Positions 44,700-56,884 of a stretch of DNA of 64,000 nucleotides are shown here, piece by piece (the first letter of the stretch is position 1; each line of letters begins with the position of its first letter). The translations under genes and the position numbers were made by a program. Under the pieces are notes generated by a model. The model searched no databases, was not told the origin of the DNA, and saw nothing but the letters and a program-made list of their open reading frames with translations. The DNA comes from Steinernema hermaphroditum (lineage: Eukaryota > Nematoda > Chromadorea > Rhabditida > Steinernematidae). The stretch spans positions 14,718,769-14,782,768 of the forward strand of contig CM059624.1 of NCBI GenBank assembly GCA_030435675.1, given 5' to 3'.

Positions 44700-44950
44700 G
44701 ATGAGACTGCTGATCGCTGCTCTTGGATATCGTCTCCGTCCGAAGGCTCGGTCCTTCGGTTGCTATCTGAGTGTCAGTTGTAAGTTTTCCAGCTTCCAGA
44801 GGGAACAGGGACACCCAGAAGCCGTGGCCCCCCACCGCTAACAACAAGATGTCCGACGCCAGGAATCCAGCTGCGCGAGAGTTTTCCAATTCCGAAGGTC
44901 ACCGACGCTCTGATGGCACCACCATAAGCGAAGACTCAACTTCTAAACCA
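44700..44950 (-). repeat. Interspersed ~370-bp repeat, copy 4
   Basis: On the minus strand it reads GAAAACTCTCGCGCAGC, GGCGTCGGACATCTTGTTG and GGCTTCTGGGTGTCCC, matching the 3' two-thirds of the copies at 9522 and 18110. Confidence 0.7.
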
Positions 44951-46295
44951 AGGACCGATCTCTCAAATGCTGAGGCCAGCGTCAAAACCGCCTCTCCAAA
45001 GAACTCAGGAATTCATGAATGATTTTTTTTCCTATGATTTAGCAAAATAAACATAACCAGCATGTAAACTGGTTGTACGACAACTGCAGTTGCAAATATC
45101 GAAAAAATAATCGTGAAAATTCAAAAACACACGAAGCGTGGCTGCCAGCAATCCATCGCTGCCTCTCCATTAGCAGAGTGTAGCGTGCAAAACATCACGA
45201 TCACAGCATCAAGACACATAAGCAATTACATTCAAGCAAAGAGAGTCCGAGCAGAGGACAATGTCTGCCGCAATTAGCTGTTTCCTATTGTTTCGGGACT
45301 ACCGTATACAACATCTCCAACAGGACAAAAAAATAAGTAGGGCAAGTTGATGGACAACATGAGATCAGCGTCTATCCTCTGTCGTTTTGTTCTGTTATGC
45401 TAGACAGTAGCCAAGATAATTACGCAAACATAACATTGTTTGACATCCCTTCTTTGTGTTTGGCAGACAAGTATGCTAAATTGCTGTTGTCTGCAATTAT
45501 TTAACGATGTTTTTCGAACCGAAATAATCCTTTGCTAAGAATGAGAGCGTGATCATTGAGAGTATAAAACGTAGCAGATTCTGTCAAACTGCTTACTGTC
45601 ACCGACTGGAATTACGAGTCCGCTGCTACCTTGCTTAGTGCATATTTATACAAACTAACCGTGTACGTCCTCGGTCCACTGTTCTCACGAACAACTTATT
45701 TTGATATTTTAACCCACGCCTAACTTCGCATAAGTTTAAAAAGATGTTTACATGGTCAAGTGTGCGTATAAGCCACCGGGCTCTCGAAAGGATACAGTCC
45801 CATAGGGCGAATATGTTTTTTCACGATTTTGAATGAAACTATTTCTCAGCGAGTTTTTGTGGACAGTACGTGAAACAGCAACTCTTCTTGTCTGTCCTTC
45901 CGGAATTTAGGAGATACAACGCAAACAAAAATGCTTTTAGACGGTTCCCAGGTACGTTTCTTGAAAAAAAAACATCGATTATTATGTGCTAATCCCTAAG
46001 ATTACGTCCGGGTTATTTCAGTGCTTAACTCAGACCAATAATTCAGCAACGCTTCCATGTAGACTGTTCAGAAAGAAAGCGTCTGATCTCCGAAAGTAGC
46101 GAAAATTTCCGAAATTCTGGGAAGATGAGCAGGAACAGTTGCTCTTTCACGTACTGTTCACAAAATATTACTGAGGATCAGAGTTGTCCGGGTACCCTAA
46201 CCCGAACCCAACCCGAACCCGAAAACGCTAACCCGCCAACTCTGCTGAGTATACAGTTAGCCTAAAAACAGGATGACCCTATCCTTATGCAACAG

Positions 46296-46402
46296 ACTGT
46301 AGTGACGCTGAACCTATTCCCCCTAAACTGTCTATGTGGCTCATTGCGAACGCGTTAGGTTTGTAAACCGGTCGGGGTCGGTTCGACGCCGTCTCGGATC
46401 CC
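46296..46402 (+). repeat. tRNA-derived SINE-like element, copy 3
   Basis: Best-preserved copy: box A-like ATGTGGCTCATTGCGAACG, an anticodon-stem-like AGGTTTGTAAACC (TGT in the loop, so a tRNA-Thr ancestor is possible), and box B GTCGGTTCGACGCCG. The 7-base acceptor halves do not pair. Confidence 0.65.
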
Positions 46403-47262
46403 TTGATCCTCTATTTAATTTAATCAAGGTCACAGATTGTCCAAGCGGTTCAAATAGCGTAGTGTTTTCTCGTTGTATCTCGATAATAAGAAATTCAATT
46501 GTTTATGCTTTGAAAAACCAGCAGCAGCCTTTCAGGGTGTTGTAATGTAATAATGTGGCCGAGGCGACGTTTGAAAGAGTAATGCGTTTTTAGTCAAGTA
46601 TAATTGAATTTCATGTGCACACCATTACAAATGTAATTTGTCTGCTAGCTTGACAAACATGCAGAAAATCTCAAATAGAACGAATATAACAGCTTGAAAA
46701 AATAAGCAGTGGGTAAGCGGCCTTGCAAATAACTACGTGAACGGTTTTGGATTGCTTTCTGTAGGACGAAACTTTTCTTTAACAATTACGGTATTCTTGA
46801 TCGGAAATAGCATATAGATGAAATATAGTTTTCCTAGTTATTAAATGCTATTAACCTAATGAATTGGGAGTTTGGTAATTTGTTAATTAAATTAAAAGAA
46901 CGAAGGCGTGGTCTTGGCCTCTCTCCTTATTGTATAACTTATTTTATGACCTCCCTGAGTGTCTCTGTTCGGTGTGTTTCACCGTCTGCGCCTCCATTGG
47001 AATCAACTCTTGACCTCTCATGGGATCGCTGTTTTCAGCTTCGAGATCGTGCCCCCATGTCAAAAAAAAGAAAAGAACAATATCTATCTTCTTTGCACTT
47101 ATTATGACGCCTTTCTATGACGTAGATTCAAGAGTATAAGCTCAGTAAATATCATAAGTGTCAACTGACTTTTTTTCGAGGCAACTTTTCGATCTTTCTT
47201 CGACCAGCATCCTTTTACTTGTTTATGCTAATTCTGATACGATTTACAGAAACTACGTTTCG

Positions 47263-48649
47263 ATGTCGGTGCTCAACGGCAACTCTTCGATATTCGTTTA
47301 TGGAGCTGAGCTGCAGGGCCGTGGCGAACCAACCCAGAAGGACATCATCGTCGGATCGGTTATGTTTGTGGTGAGTGACCACTGAAAGAGGTCGATATAA
47401 GAGTGAGCTTATTAGTTAGCCCTAGCAGCAGTCTTTTTGGGCTCCGTTAACCTCGCCATTATCTGGAAAATGTCAATATTTCACAACGCTTTTGGATGGT
47501 TTTGGGCGAGCCGCACTACCGTAGAAGTCATCAACAACTTCCTCCATGTCGTCTACTCGGCTCCGGTGACCATATTGTGAGTGTTCGTGTGTGGCTCCAG
47601 TATTAAGGAGAGCAACTTAGGCAACCGAAGAATATACCCATCCCATTGGCCACGATTGTATTTGTCCTATGCTACTTCTGCGCCTTTTATGGGTGCATCA
47701 TGCATCTGACAGTTTCCGTAAATCGTTGCATCGCCGTGTACCTCCCGATACGTTACAAGTTCATCTTCAAAACTGCTAATTGCATCAAGATCATTTTATT
47801 TTCTTGGATTCCGGTTCCATTCGCGATCTTCTCCTTTCTCGGTATGTTCACTTCCATACAACATATGACCTAATATCCCAATTGTAGTGTTCCCATGCAA
47901 CATGCTTTCCTACAGCCCGCAGCTCTATGAGTACGCATTCATAAAATGCGCTCCGAACATGGAGCGGAACTACTCGATCGTGGGTACCATAATCAACCGT
48001 ACTTGTTGGGTCCTGTGTTGTGTGACTATCGGAACGGACATATCGACGGCCATACGGATTGTGTACCTTCGAAAAGTAGGCTTCATTTGGACTGGTGCAT
48101 AAACATCTAGGTCAATTTTTAAATCTATTATTACGCTTGATGTAAACAAATACACATTGTTTTGCAGACTCTCAGCTCCGCTTCGCAAAGTAAAAACTTT
48201 AAACGCGACACACGCTTCTTCCTTCAGGTACAATAGAGTTCAATATCAGCCACATAATCACACTCAAACCTTTAGACGATAGTCCAGAACTGCACTATGA
48301 TCGTCGCAACGACGATGATAGTGGTGGCGAACAACGAATACAACCTGGAGGACGAAGTCATCCGCCTTTTTGGATTCTTCACTCTTATCGTCACCCAAGT
48401 GAACAATGGGTAAAGTTCTGCTTTTCGTCCTTTTCCTCACGGTACCATTCCAGGATAACGCTGTTGGTTTTCAATCCCGAAGTGAGAAGGCGCCTGCGCG
48501 GTCATCAAGTGTCCCCAACAGAAGACTCGAAATCCAAGAGCAGCCTTCGGACGAGAACAAATAAGCGAACTTCTGCTGCGCAAACCACTCAGCAAGCACA
48601 CAATTCCAACACAGTTCCCGTCGTTACTTTGAACTCAATTGAAATGTAG
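47263..48649 (+). CDS. srx-type chemoreceptor 1 (7TM GPCR)
   Basis: Seven exons: 47263-47370, 47416-47576, 47621-47841, 47888-48075, 48168-48227, 48276-48409 and 48454-48649; 355 aa. Seven hydrophobic segments can be counted. The family signature is the TM2-3 region NAFGWFWASRTTVEVINNF, the TM3 end VSVNRCIAVYLPIRYKFIF (a DRY-like motif) and the end of TM7, LLVFNPEVRRRLRG. Together these best fit the nematode serpentine receptor class X family, expected in chemosensory cilia. The N-terminus NGNSSIF has a glycosylation site. Intron 3 (46 nt, GTATGT) contains an in-frame stop and must be removed. Two paralogs (49294-50624 and 54010-55297) share every intron position. Confidence 0.88.
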
Positions 48650-49293
48650 TGGTCGAACTCAGTCCCTAATCTAAAAGATGTATGCCTCCTACAAGATGTT
48701 TGTTGTAAGCTCGATCCACTGGAATAAATATTATTAAAAGACAAGAACACCTCGTTTGCATGAGACATCAGAAACTTGTTGTCGCTTTTAGATACTCAAA
48801 GCACGGTGATGATTCAATTCAGTGTTTTCGAAGAAACATAGGAGGCCTTTTGTTTCCCCACTAGAGGTTGGCACGCTTGTTTTTGTGGACAAAGCCGATT
48901 CACTTCTTGAAGAGCTGTGGAGCAGACGCAAATACACGACAATTCTCTTTATTATTGGTTGAATATAACAACACTTACACGTTGCATTCACTATAGCACG
49001 CGTGGGAAGTGTCTAGACGTAGTGTATGTAATACACGTCTAGGACTACGGTATAATTAGTAGGCACAGAGAATGGTATAGGAATGACTCAATCTTTGGTG
49101 CACATACATATCTGGAGACACACATGGCAACAATAGTAGCTCAATGATGCACCTTATTCGTGAATTGCAACGTCTATCTGTGTTGACAATGGACTGAACA
49201 CATCAACAATGGGCACAATACACGGCGAGCTTCCAAGACAACATCTATTTCTACAAGTTGGCTGTGAGCGTGAAATAATAATGCGGATCATGT
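48650..49293. other. Spacer between tail-to-tail receptor genes
   Basis: About 640 bases without a supported gene between the stop codons of receptors 1 and 2. The polyadenylation signal AATAAA of receptor 1 lies at 48723. Confidence 0.5.
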
Positions 49294-50624
49294 TTACAAA
49301 ATAATTTCCTGCACAGCTTTCGGCGCACTATTGGTCCTTGCCGTTTTGGTCGAGTAGCTCACGCTTGTGACCGAAAATGGGAACACTTGGTAGCCGCAGA
49401 GATGCCTTCGAACTTCTGGATTGAAGACCAGCAGCGTTATCCTGGAATGGTACCGTGAGGATAAGGACTAAAAGCAGAACTTTACCCATTGTTGACTTGG
49501 GTGACGATGAGGGTGAAAAATCCGAAAAGGCGGATGGCTTCGTCCTCCAGGTTGTATTCGTTGTTCGCCACCACTATCATCGTCGTCGCAATGATCATCG
49601 TGAAGTTCTGGACTATGGTCTGAAGGATTGAGAATCATTATTTGGCCAATCTTTGAGTGTATTATACCTGAAGGAAAAAGCGTGTGTCGCGCTTGAAATC
49701 GTCGCTGTGTGAAGCGAATCTGACCACCTGCAATAAAAGGAGCTACGTACAAAATTGAGGCGATAGAATGCCTGACTCTTTTTTGGGTTCTCCAAATCAA
49801 GCATAGCCTACCTTTCGAATGTACACAATCCGTATGGCCGTCGATATGTCCGTTCCGATAGTCACACAACACAGGACCCAACAAGTACGGTTGATTATGG
49901 TACCCACGATCGAGTAGTTCCGCTCCATGTTCGGAGCGCATTTTATGAATGCGTACTCATAGAGCTGCGGGCTGTAGGAGAGCATGTTGCACGGGAACAC
50001 TACAATTGTGGTTCCAGGTCACATGTTGTATGGAAGTGAACATGCCGAGAAAGGAGAAAATCGCGAATGGAACCGGGATCCAACAAGCAGCTATGATCTT
50101 TATACAGTTCGAAGTTCTGAAGATGAACTTGTAACGCAGTGGCAAGTTCACCGCAACACATCGATTCACAGAAACCAAAAAGTGCATGATGCACCCATAA
50201 AAGGCGCAGAAGTAGCATAGGACAAATACAGTCGTGGCCAGTGGGATGGGTATATTCTTCGGTTGCCTAAATTGCTCTCCTTACTACTGGAGCCACACAC
50301 GAACACTCACAATATGGTCATCGGGGCCGAGTAGACGACATGGAGGAAGTTGTTGATGACTTCTACGGTAGTGCGGCTCGCCCAAAACCAACCAAAAGCG
50401 TTGTGAAATATTGACATTTTCCAGATAATGGCGAGGTTAACGGAGCCCAAAAAGACTGCTGCTAGGGCTAACTAATAAGCTCACTCTTATATCGATCTCT
50501 TTCAGTGGCCACTCACCACGAACATAACCGATCCGACGATGATGTCCTTCTGAGTAGGTTCGCCGCGGCCCTGCAGCTCAGCGCCATAAACGAAGACAGA
50601 ACTGCTGTAGTTGAAAGTCGCCAT
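49294..50624 (-). CDS. srx-type chemoreceptor 2 (7TM GPCR)
   Basis: Seven exons: 50624-50517, 50471-50311, 50266-50046, 49999-49812, 49727-49668, 49619-49486 and 49441-49294; 339 aa. Exons 1-6 have exactly the lengths of receptor 1 (108, 161, 221, 188, 60, 134). It starts MATFNYSSSVFVYGAELQ and ends LLVFNPEVRRHLCG plus a 30-residue tail unlike receptor 1. Intron 3 starts GC instead of GT (GCATGT), a rare but permitted donor; without removing it the frame is lost. Tail to tail with receptor 1, so the pair is an inverted duplication. Confidence 0.86.
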
Positions 50625-52737
50625 TGAAAACTGTGTTTTCTGTAACTTCTGGTCTATATAAGCGCTCCGCTTAGCCACGCCTTTTTTCTTGGAAAATTGT
50701 AGGCAAAGGGGCGATACTATTTCGGAGCCTATAGCTGTTTACTTTTCGCCTTCTCTAACGAAGTAATTACACTAATGACAGCAGTCTATCCCACAGCCGA
50801 AAACAAAACAGAAATCAAATCAGAGAACGAAGGTGGCTGTAATGATGGTCCGATGGCAACTTACCACGTCGTCCTGAGGCAGGTTAGCTGCCCTACAGGG
50901 TGCGGCTGCTCTGTTACATCAAGGATATCTCGGAGCAGTGAACGAAATAAAACAATCAACATATATCACAAGATAGAACAACAAAAACTACGATATTACA
51001 GATTCATTTCGAAGTGACCGCTTTCTGCAGCGATGCAAGCTTACAAACGTTTTGGAAATTTTTTTTTCATTGTCGCCGCCAGACTTCGGATTGAAATTTT
51101 GTCCCGTGGCTTATGGAGCAGTGATGCGGGCGAATCCGAAAACGAGCCCGGACTCGGGATTCGGACTCGATGGATCGAGTCGATTTTTTGCCGCCTTCCG
51201 ACGGTAGGCTTCTTATGTGACAAGGCTAGTGAAACCTTTCCGCTAAATACGTCTTTAACGCCAAAAACGCCTTTAATAAGACGAAATCGAATGCGGCCTT
51301 TAACCTCATCGTCTTAGACTTTAGACATAGGTGGTCGACATATCAATCACTAAATAACTTTCTCGAAGGTAAACGGGTAACGACTAGTGCTCTTCTTTGG
51401 CTCTATTCTCTATTTTGCAACTATATTTTCTAGTTATGTGTTCTATATTTTCATAGACTTGTGTTTTCATGCGTAATTATACCTTGAACTACGGCAAGAC
51501 AAATATGATGACGAGCAAAAAAAACAACAATGGCTGGCACTTTTGAGCACGGAACTTAAAAACTGTTGGTCGTTGACTCTTGGCAGTAACAGATATTGGT
51601 CTTACAAATCTATTCTAAAAGTAGGTTCTGAGCCGTCGACATGCCTTTGTGCAAGGCTGTTCCGCCCAGTGATGCCGAACGAATCCGAAATCCCATCGGG
51701 TCCTAGTCCGAGTTCGGACTCGAAAAAATTTGCCGAACTCGTCGAGTCCAAAACGAGTCCGAATTGCACTTGAAATTTTTGCAGGAAAGTTATAAATTGA
51801 TGCTCATTCGGCTTTTTCTAACCTCTCCACGTTGCAGTATGCATAGTGGACACTGTTTTGACAGTCACATGCAGGGAATGGCTTTCAGTACTTTGAAAGC
51901 CTGTCCAATCCAATTTTTGGGCGGAATTGCCCCATACGAAAGAGCGCAAAAACAGTACACCGTAATTGGTCGTTATAAATAAAAGTGATGCGCGACGGGA
52001 CTCGTTTGCGGACTCGAGTCCGGACTCCGGACTCGATGATGGAAAACCTATCGAGTCCGAGTCCTGACTCGTTTGGAATTTTTAAAGTCTCGAGTCCGGA
52101 CTCGTTTTCGGACTCGTTCGGACGAATTCGACATTGTAAACTCGGTAAAATGCAAGAGCTATCGAAAACTTTATAAACTTTAGAAACCTCATCTTCAACT
52201 TAACTAACTCATGGTATTCTGGATCTCAAGATCGATTGACTCTGAACGCTATTTTGAACTGTTCTTAGAAGACAGCTACGTCAGTGTTCTGCAAACTGCA
52301 TAGAATCTAATCACAGCGGCGTCAACACAACATTCCCAATCCAATTGCCAACAACGATCGGTGGCTTTAGAGATCTGATGAGCTGTCGGGGTTGCTTACA
52401 AATGTGTGCATTAAGGACGGATTTAACGAAGCGTTCAAACTGCAAAACTAAACATAAACCTACAAAGCATACAGGGGAGTACGACGTTCACGTCAAAAAC
52501 ACTATTCAAAAGCGCAGTTGATGATCGTGTATTAAAGTGCATGTACTCAATAAGATATGATTTTATAAAGGGATGACAAACGAAAACATAACATTATGTG
52601 TTTTCGTTCTTCGGTTTTTATTACATTTCATGAAGGTAGAGGTGCCCACTCGATAAGATTTTGCAATCTGAGCCGGACTCGAAGCCGGTAGTCTTACCGC
52701 TACTTGCAACACGGTGGCTCCCGCTCGGCTAAGCCTC

Positions 52738-52945
52738 ATTACTCTGTTTTTCTGTTTATCACGAAAATGGTCTTCAATCATATCGTCGTGGGACCCAAAA
52801 ATCTGATGCAAAAGCATTGAAAACGACGAAATGAGTGTTAGAAGTTCGCATGTTCGCTCGTCGTTTTCAATGCATTGGATCAGATTTTTGGGTCCTACAA
52901 CGAGATGATTGAAGGCCATTTTTTGTGACTGAAAAAACAACAGGG
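52738..52945. mobile_element. MITE, family 1 copy 2
   Basis: Terminal repeats TTACTCTGTTTTTCTG and GACTGAAAAAACAAC, arms with TCTTCAATCATATCGTCGT and its near-complement, and the same core GAAGTTCGCATGTTCGC as the copy at 11459-11626. A second inner inverted repeat (CCCAAAAATCTGATGCAAAAG against its complement) is better kept here. Confidence 0.78.
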
Positions 52946-53701
52946 CATGTAAGATTCGTTTACTATTGTTAGGAACTATTCTTTAGAGAATAAGCTTCGA
53001 ATATGCCCTAAATTTCATAGCTGTGTTCTTGCGTTATCGCTGTACGGCAAGCCATACATGTGACAGTTATGCGGAGCAATTTAAAGGCGACATGTTCCAC
53101 ACGTGAGCGTCTTCGTGTCCTCTTTTGGATCGCTCATCCACTTCTTTGCTGTCTGGTTCCGATTTGCGGGCTCGGACTCGGGTTACAGCTTGGGTTTGGT
53201 TCGATTTCTGCTTGGTTGTATATAAGGAACTAGTGAACTCTTTGTGTTTAGTTTCAGTGCCAAGGTATGAAATCCGCCGGATATTTTTTCCTTCCAAAAG
53301 CACCTGGAATGCTGGCAAAAACAGGTTTATGTCGTTAGCTCGAGCATCGAAAATTCGATAATCATTTCTCACCTGAAAATACCGAGTAAATCACCTGGAA
53401 ATAGGGCATATTGACGCGACAGCTATGACTAAATGCGTTTCCTCTACGTGCGGTATCCAGATGCTTTCGGACCAGGATGCATAGACGAGACACCGACCTT
53501 TAGTTTATTTTTACTGTTTACGGATTAAGCGTGTTTTCCCGAATTGCTTTGACTCCTTTTCAACTTTTAAACTGACCTCCTCCTCTAGATCTCAGGATCC
53601 ACCAATGCCACTTATATTGCCAAATCCGTAGTAGTACGCCTTATTGAACGTCTGCTAAATGCACAAGAAAGACAGGCATCTATAGTATCACTGGTATTGC
53701 A

Positions 53702-53932
53702 GAATTAAAAATACGATACCATTATTTCCGCATTGTCACGAGTAGTGATATATAACTCCCCTTTTGTCAAGGGTACCTTCCAAAAGGCAGTTGTCCAGTC
53801 CACAAAGTACAATATTCTGTTTTTTGTGACAGAACAAAAAGGCTCTGTCCGAAAAATAAAGATTATAGGCGGGATTTCCATGAATAAAGGCGGCTCGTAG
53901 GCGTACCTCTTTCTATTATAACCTATGTGCAT
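53702..53932 (-). pseudogene. C-terminal remnant of an F-box-like gene
   Basis: The minus strand reads VDWTTAFWKVPLTKGELYIT and then DNAEIMVS, matching the last ~35 residues of the gene at 42400 (WSKAVWKVPLRERKLEVRI, NIDMVS). Nothing of the rest of the gene remains upstream. Confidence 0.65.
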
Positions 53933-54009
53933 TGATGCTGTGTTGTATATCTACTTTCAACGTATCAGTTATTTAGAATTCGCTCGAATTTCACAGAAAC
54001 AGAACTTTG

Positions 54010-55297
54010 ATGGCTACTTTAAACGACAGCAGTTCAACCTTTGTTTATGGTGCTGAACTACAGGGCCGTGGCGAACCAACCCAGAAGGACATCATCGTCG
54101 GATCGGTTATGTTTGTGGTGAGTGACCACTGAAAGAGATCGATATAAGAGTGAGCTTATTAGCTAGCCCTGGCAGCGGTCTTTTTGGGCTCCGTTAACCT
54201 CGCCATTATCTGGAAAATGTCAATATTTCACAACGCTTTTGGATGGTTTTGGGCGAGCCGCACTACCGCAGAAGTTATCAATAATTTTATGCATCTTGCG
54301 TACTCAGCTCCGATGACCATATTGTGAGTGTCTCAGTAAGCCTGTAGAGATCAAAGAGATCAGTTTAGGCAACCGAAGAACATACCCATCGGGCTGGGAA
54401 TGTGTGTGTTCATCGTAGGCTACTTCTGCGCGTTTGGTGGATGCATCATGCATCAGATAGTCTCCCTGAATCGCTGCATTGCTGTGTACTGTCCGATACG
54501 GTACAAGAGCATCTTCAAAACTTCAAACTGCATCAAGATCATCGCTGCTTGTTGGATTCCGGTTCCATTCGCGATTTCTTGCTATGTCGGTATGTCCACT
54601 TGCACGATGGACAAAATATACGATGAGAACATTCCAGTGTTCCCGTGTAACTTAATCGGCTACAGCCCGCAGCTCTATGAGTACGCATTCATAAAATGTG
54701 CTCCGAACATGGAGCGGAACTACTCGATCGTGGGCACCATAATCAACCGTACTTGTTGGGTCCTGTGTTGTGTGACTATCGGGACGGACATATTGACAGC
54801 CATCCGGATTGTGTACATTCGAAAGGTTCGGGAATCTGTCATCTCTCTCAAAATCCCTTTCTTGCAGGTTCTCAAATCCGCTTCACAAACTAAGGACTTT
54901 AAACGCGACACACGATTCTTCCTACAGGTACACTAGAGTCATTCATTGGCCAAATAGCAATGCTCAATTCTTCAGACCATAGTCCAGAACTTCACGATGA
55001 TCATAGCTACGACGATGATAGTGGTGGCGAACAACGAATACGATGCGAAGGATGAGGTTATCCATATCTTTGGATTCAACACCCTTCTTGTTACCCACGT
55101 CAACAATGCGTATGCTTTTGTTTTATGTCGTTTACACCCCTTTCCTCTCTAGGCTAGCACTGTTGATCTTTAATCCGGAAGTGCGAAATCGTCTCCGAGG
55201 TCGAGTGTCCCCTGCAAGCTCGCATGTCAGCTACGTGGCCAGAACACGAATGACCTATGCCGCGTCGGACGCTGTGCATGCACGCAAGCTCTCTTGA
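54010..55297 (+). CDS. srx-type chemoreceptor 3 (7TM GPCR)
   Basis: Seven exons: 54010-54117, 54163-54323, 54369-54589, 54638-54825, 54868-54927, 54976-55109 and 55153-55297; 338 aa. Same exon lengths as receptors 1 and 2 except the last. It starts MATLNDSSSTFVYGAELQ; conserved VSLNRCIAVYCPIRYKSIF and LLIFNPEVRNRLRG. The equivalent of intron 3 (54590-54637) is 48 nt, a multiple of three, and stop-free, although it keeps GTATGT and TTCCAG. If retained it adds 16 residues to an extracellular loop (354 aa), so it could act as an exitron. The tail after TM7 is Ser/Thr/Arg-rich. Confidence 0.87.
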
Positions 55298-55625
55298 ATT
55301 GGACGCCGTATTTGTCCTGACATATCGTTATTTGTGAAAAGAAGAATGTTTGCGAAAAACATGGAAAAACAATGGGTGTAGGGACACGTCCTGGGAATGT
55401 TCCCTTTGTTCCCAAATTGAGTCACTGTATTGTGTTACATGTAATTCGCAAAAACAACGTCTCGACCTTCATTTCAAAGGTTCAGAAAAGCATGTTTTTG
55501 ATCTGCAGCATTTCTAAATCCATTATACATACGCCTGGTGAACAGCAGAAGTATAGGAAATGCGGGAAATTACAGATCGAATGCTTTACTCGAGATCGTG
55601 ACATCCATCACAACATTCCGACTAC

Positions 55626-56884
55626 TCACTGCTTCGCGGAGTCGTCGTCTTCGGGATTGTACGCTTTCTGCGAGAAGAGTCGAGCATCGCCTTCTGCCAG
55701 CGGCGTTACTCCGAGCACTTCATAGAAACTGCCCATCATGATGAGGCGACAGATCGTCTGCGCAGCTTGACAGATCTCATCCTGAAAGATGCGCCTTCAA
55801 CGAGCTTACGGTAATGTGAATATACCAATTGCTCCAAAGTGTAACAACATGTAAGATTTTCTTTCGTAGAGCCGGGGCCTGTTAGGACGGGATCGGCAAG
55901 AGTCGGAGCGTCGGGGAGAAGGGCGCCTGCGGAGAACAGCTGGAAGAATCGCTTGAATGCTTGAGCGAGGGAGATTGGCTGGCCGTTGGCGGTCATTCCG
56001 CTGAGTGAATGGTAGGCCTGAAAAGAAGAATCATGATAAAGTAGAGAGCGTGATGGCGCCATCAATATGACATGATCGAAACGTCAGAGATATAGACGTA
56101 CATAGAGCTCGAGATGCCAATCCTGAAGAGCTTGAAGACCAGCAAACCTTCTCTTCACGTCCAGTAGAATTCGGACAAAATTCTCCAACGCGCTTCGCTT
56201 CGATCGGCTGATGAACCATCCTGTTCTTCGTAGCGCCTTCGAAGCTTCCATTAAAATTGCCTTATCAACTGAAATGGAATCGTTCAGGCCAGGAAAGCGG
56301 CATCAAATCGCTCACCGTGCACGTCAGCTTTGTGCTCGCGGAATAGATTTATCGGAACTGTGAACATCACGCGGAGGGAAACGTTCACCGTCGGATCTCT
56401 GACCTCAAATCCGTTATCCTGCTTCTCGAAAATTAGAAACTGACATGCGGGATTCATCTTCATGACTTCACAGAACTTCTCGCCTCGCGTTGACATCGAA
56501 TCCTCTAAACAGAAAGCATGTCAATTGAATTTCACTAATATCAAATTTACGGGTAGGCAGAGACTTCAGAGTAACAACGAGATCCACGCTCCGTTCTATC
56601 GCTAAACTTGTTCCCTTGGCGAACGGTCCAACAACGTTAATATCGGACATCTCTGCATCTCCCTCGCGCAACTTGTTCAGCACTCCCGTTACCAGTTCAA
56701 TCGCGCAGTTCAGCGGCCGCTTATCCACTTCGGAAGGGATCAGTTTCGCTCCGCGGTCGACAAGAAGCTTGGATAACGCGAAATCGTCGACTTCAGAGAT
56801 CACTGGGAAGGCCGACGGGCCACAGCTGACGGAGTCGAACGGAACCGGGCGATAGAAGACGTTCGCGTTTCCGTTGGTTGCCAT
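55626..56884 (-). CDS. ILF2: Interleukin enhancer-binding factor 2 (NF45) homolog
   Basis: Five exons: 56884-56551, 56504-56316, 56268-56102, 56017-55826 and 55781-55626; 345 aa, phases agree. An acceptor (GTTTCAG) lies seven bases before the ATG. DZF domain over nearly the whole length: VPFDSVSCGPSAFPVI, VVGPFAKGTSLAIERSVDLVV, QPISLAQAFKRFFQLFSAGALLPD, TLEQLDEICQAAQTI and GSFYEVLG all align with NF45. The DZF fold is a nucleotidyltransferase relative without catalytic activity; NF45 pairs with NF90/ILF3-type proteins to bind double-stranded RNA and act in transcription and RNA metabolism. The N-terminal RGG-rich segment of vertebrate NF45 is missing, and the C-terminal acidic tail is short (EDDDSAKQ). 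Confidence 0.9.

Larger units (their letters stand above)
43909..47262. other. Intergenic region
   Basis: No supported gene. Contains two SINE-like copies (44060-44170 and 46296-46402), a copy of the ~370-bp repeat (44700-44950) and a short CCCGAACC-rich element (46183-46250) related to one at 14983-15050. Confidence 0.5.
50625..54009. other. Intergenic region
   Basis: No supported gene. Holds GAGTC/GACTCG-rich low-complexity stretches (51120-51190, 51690-51770, 51990-52130), the MITE at 52738-52945 and an F-box-like fragment at 53702-53932. Confidence 0.5.

Noticed and set aside
46336..46402. Functional tRNA-Thr gene
   Set aside because: Box A and box B are present but the acceptor-stem halves cannot pair, and related copies are degraded; a SINE-like repeat explains it better.
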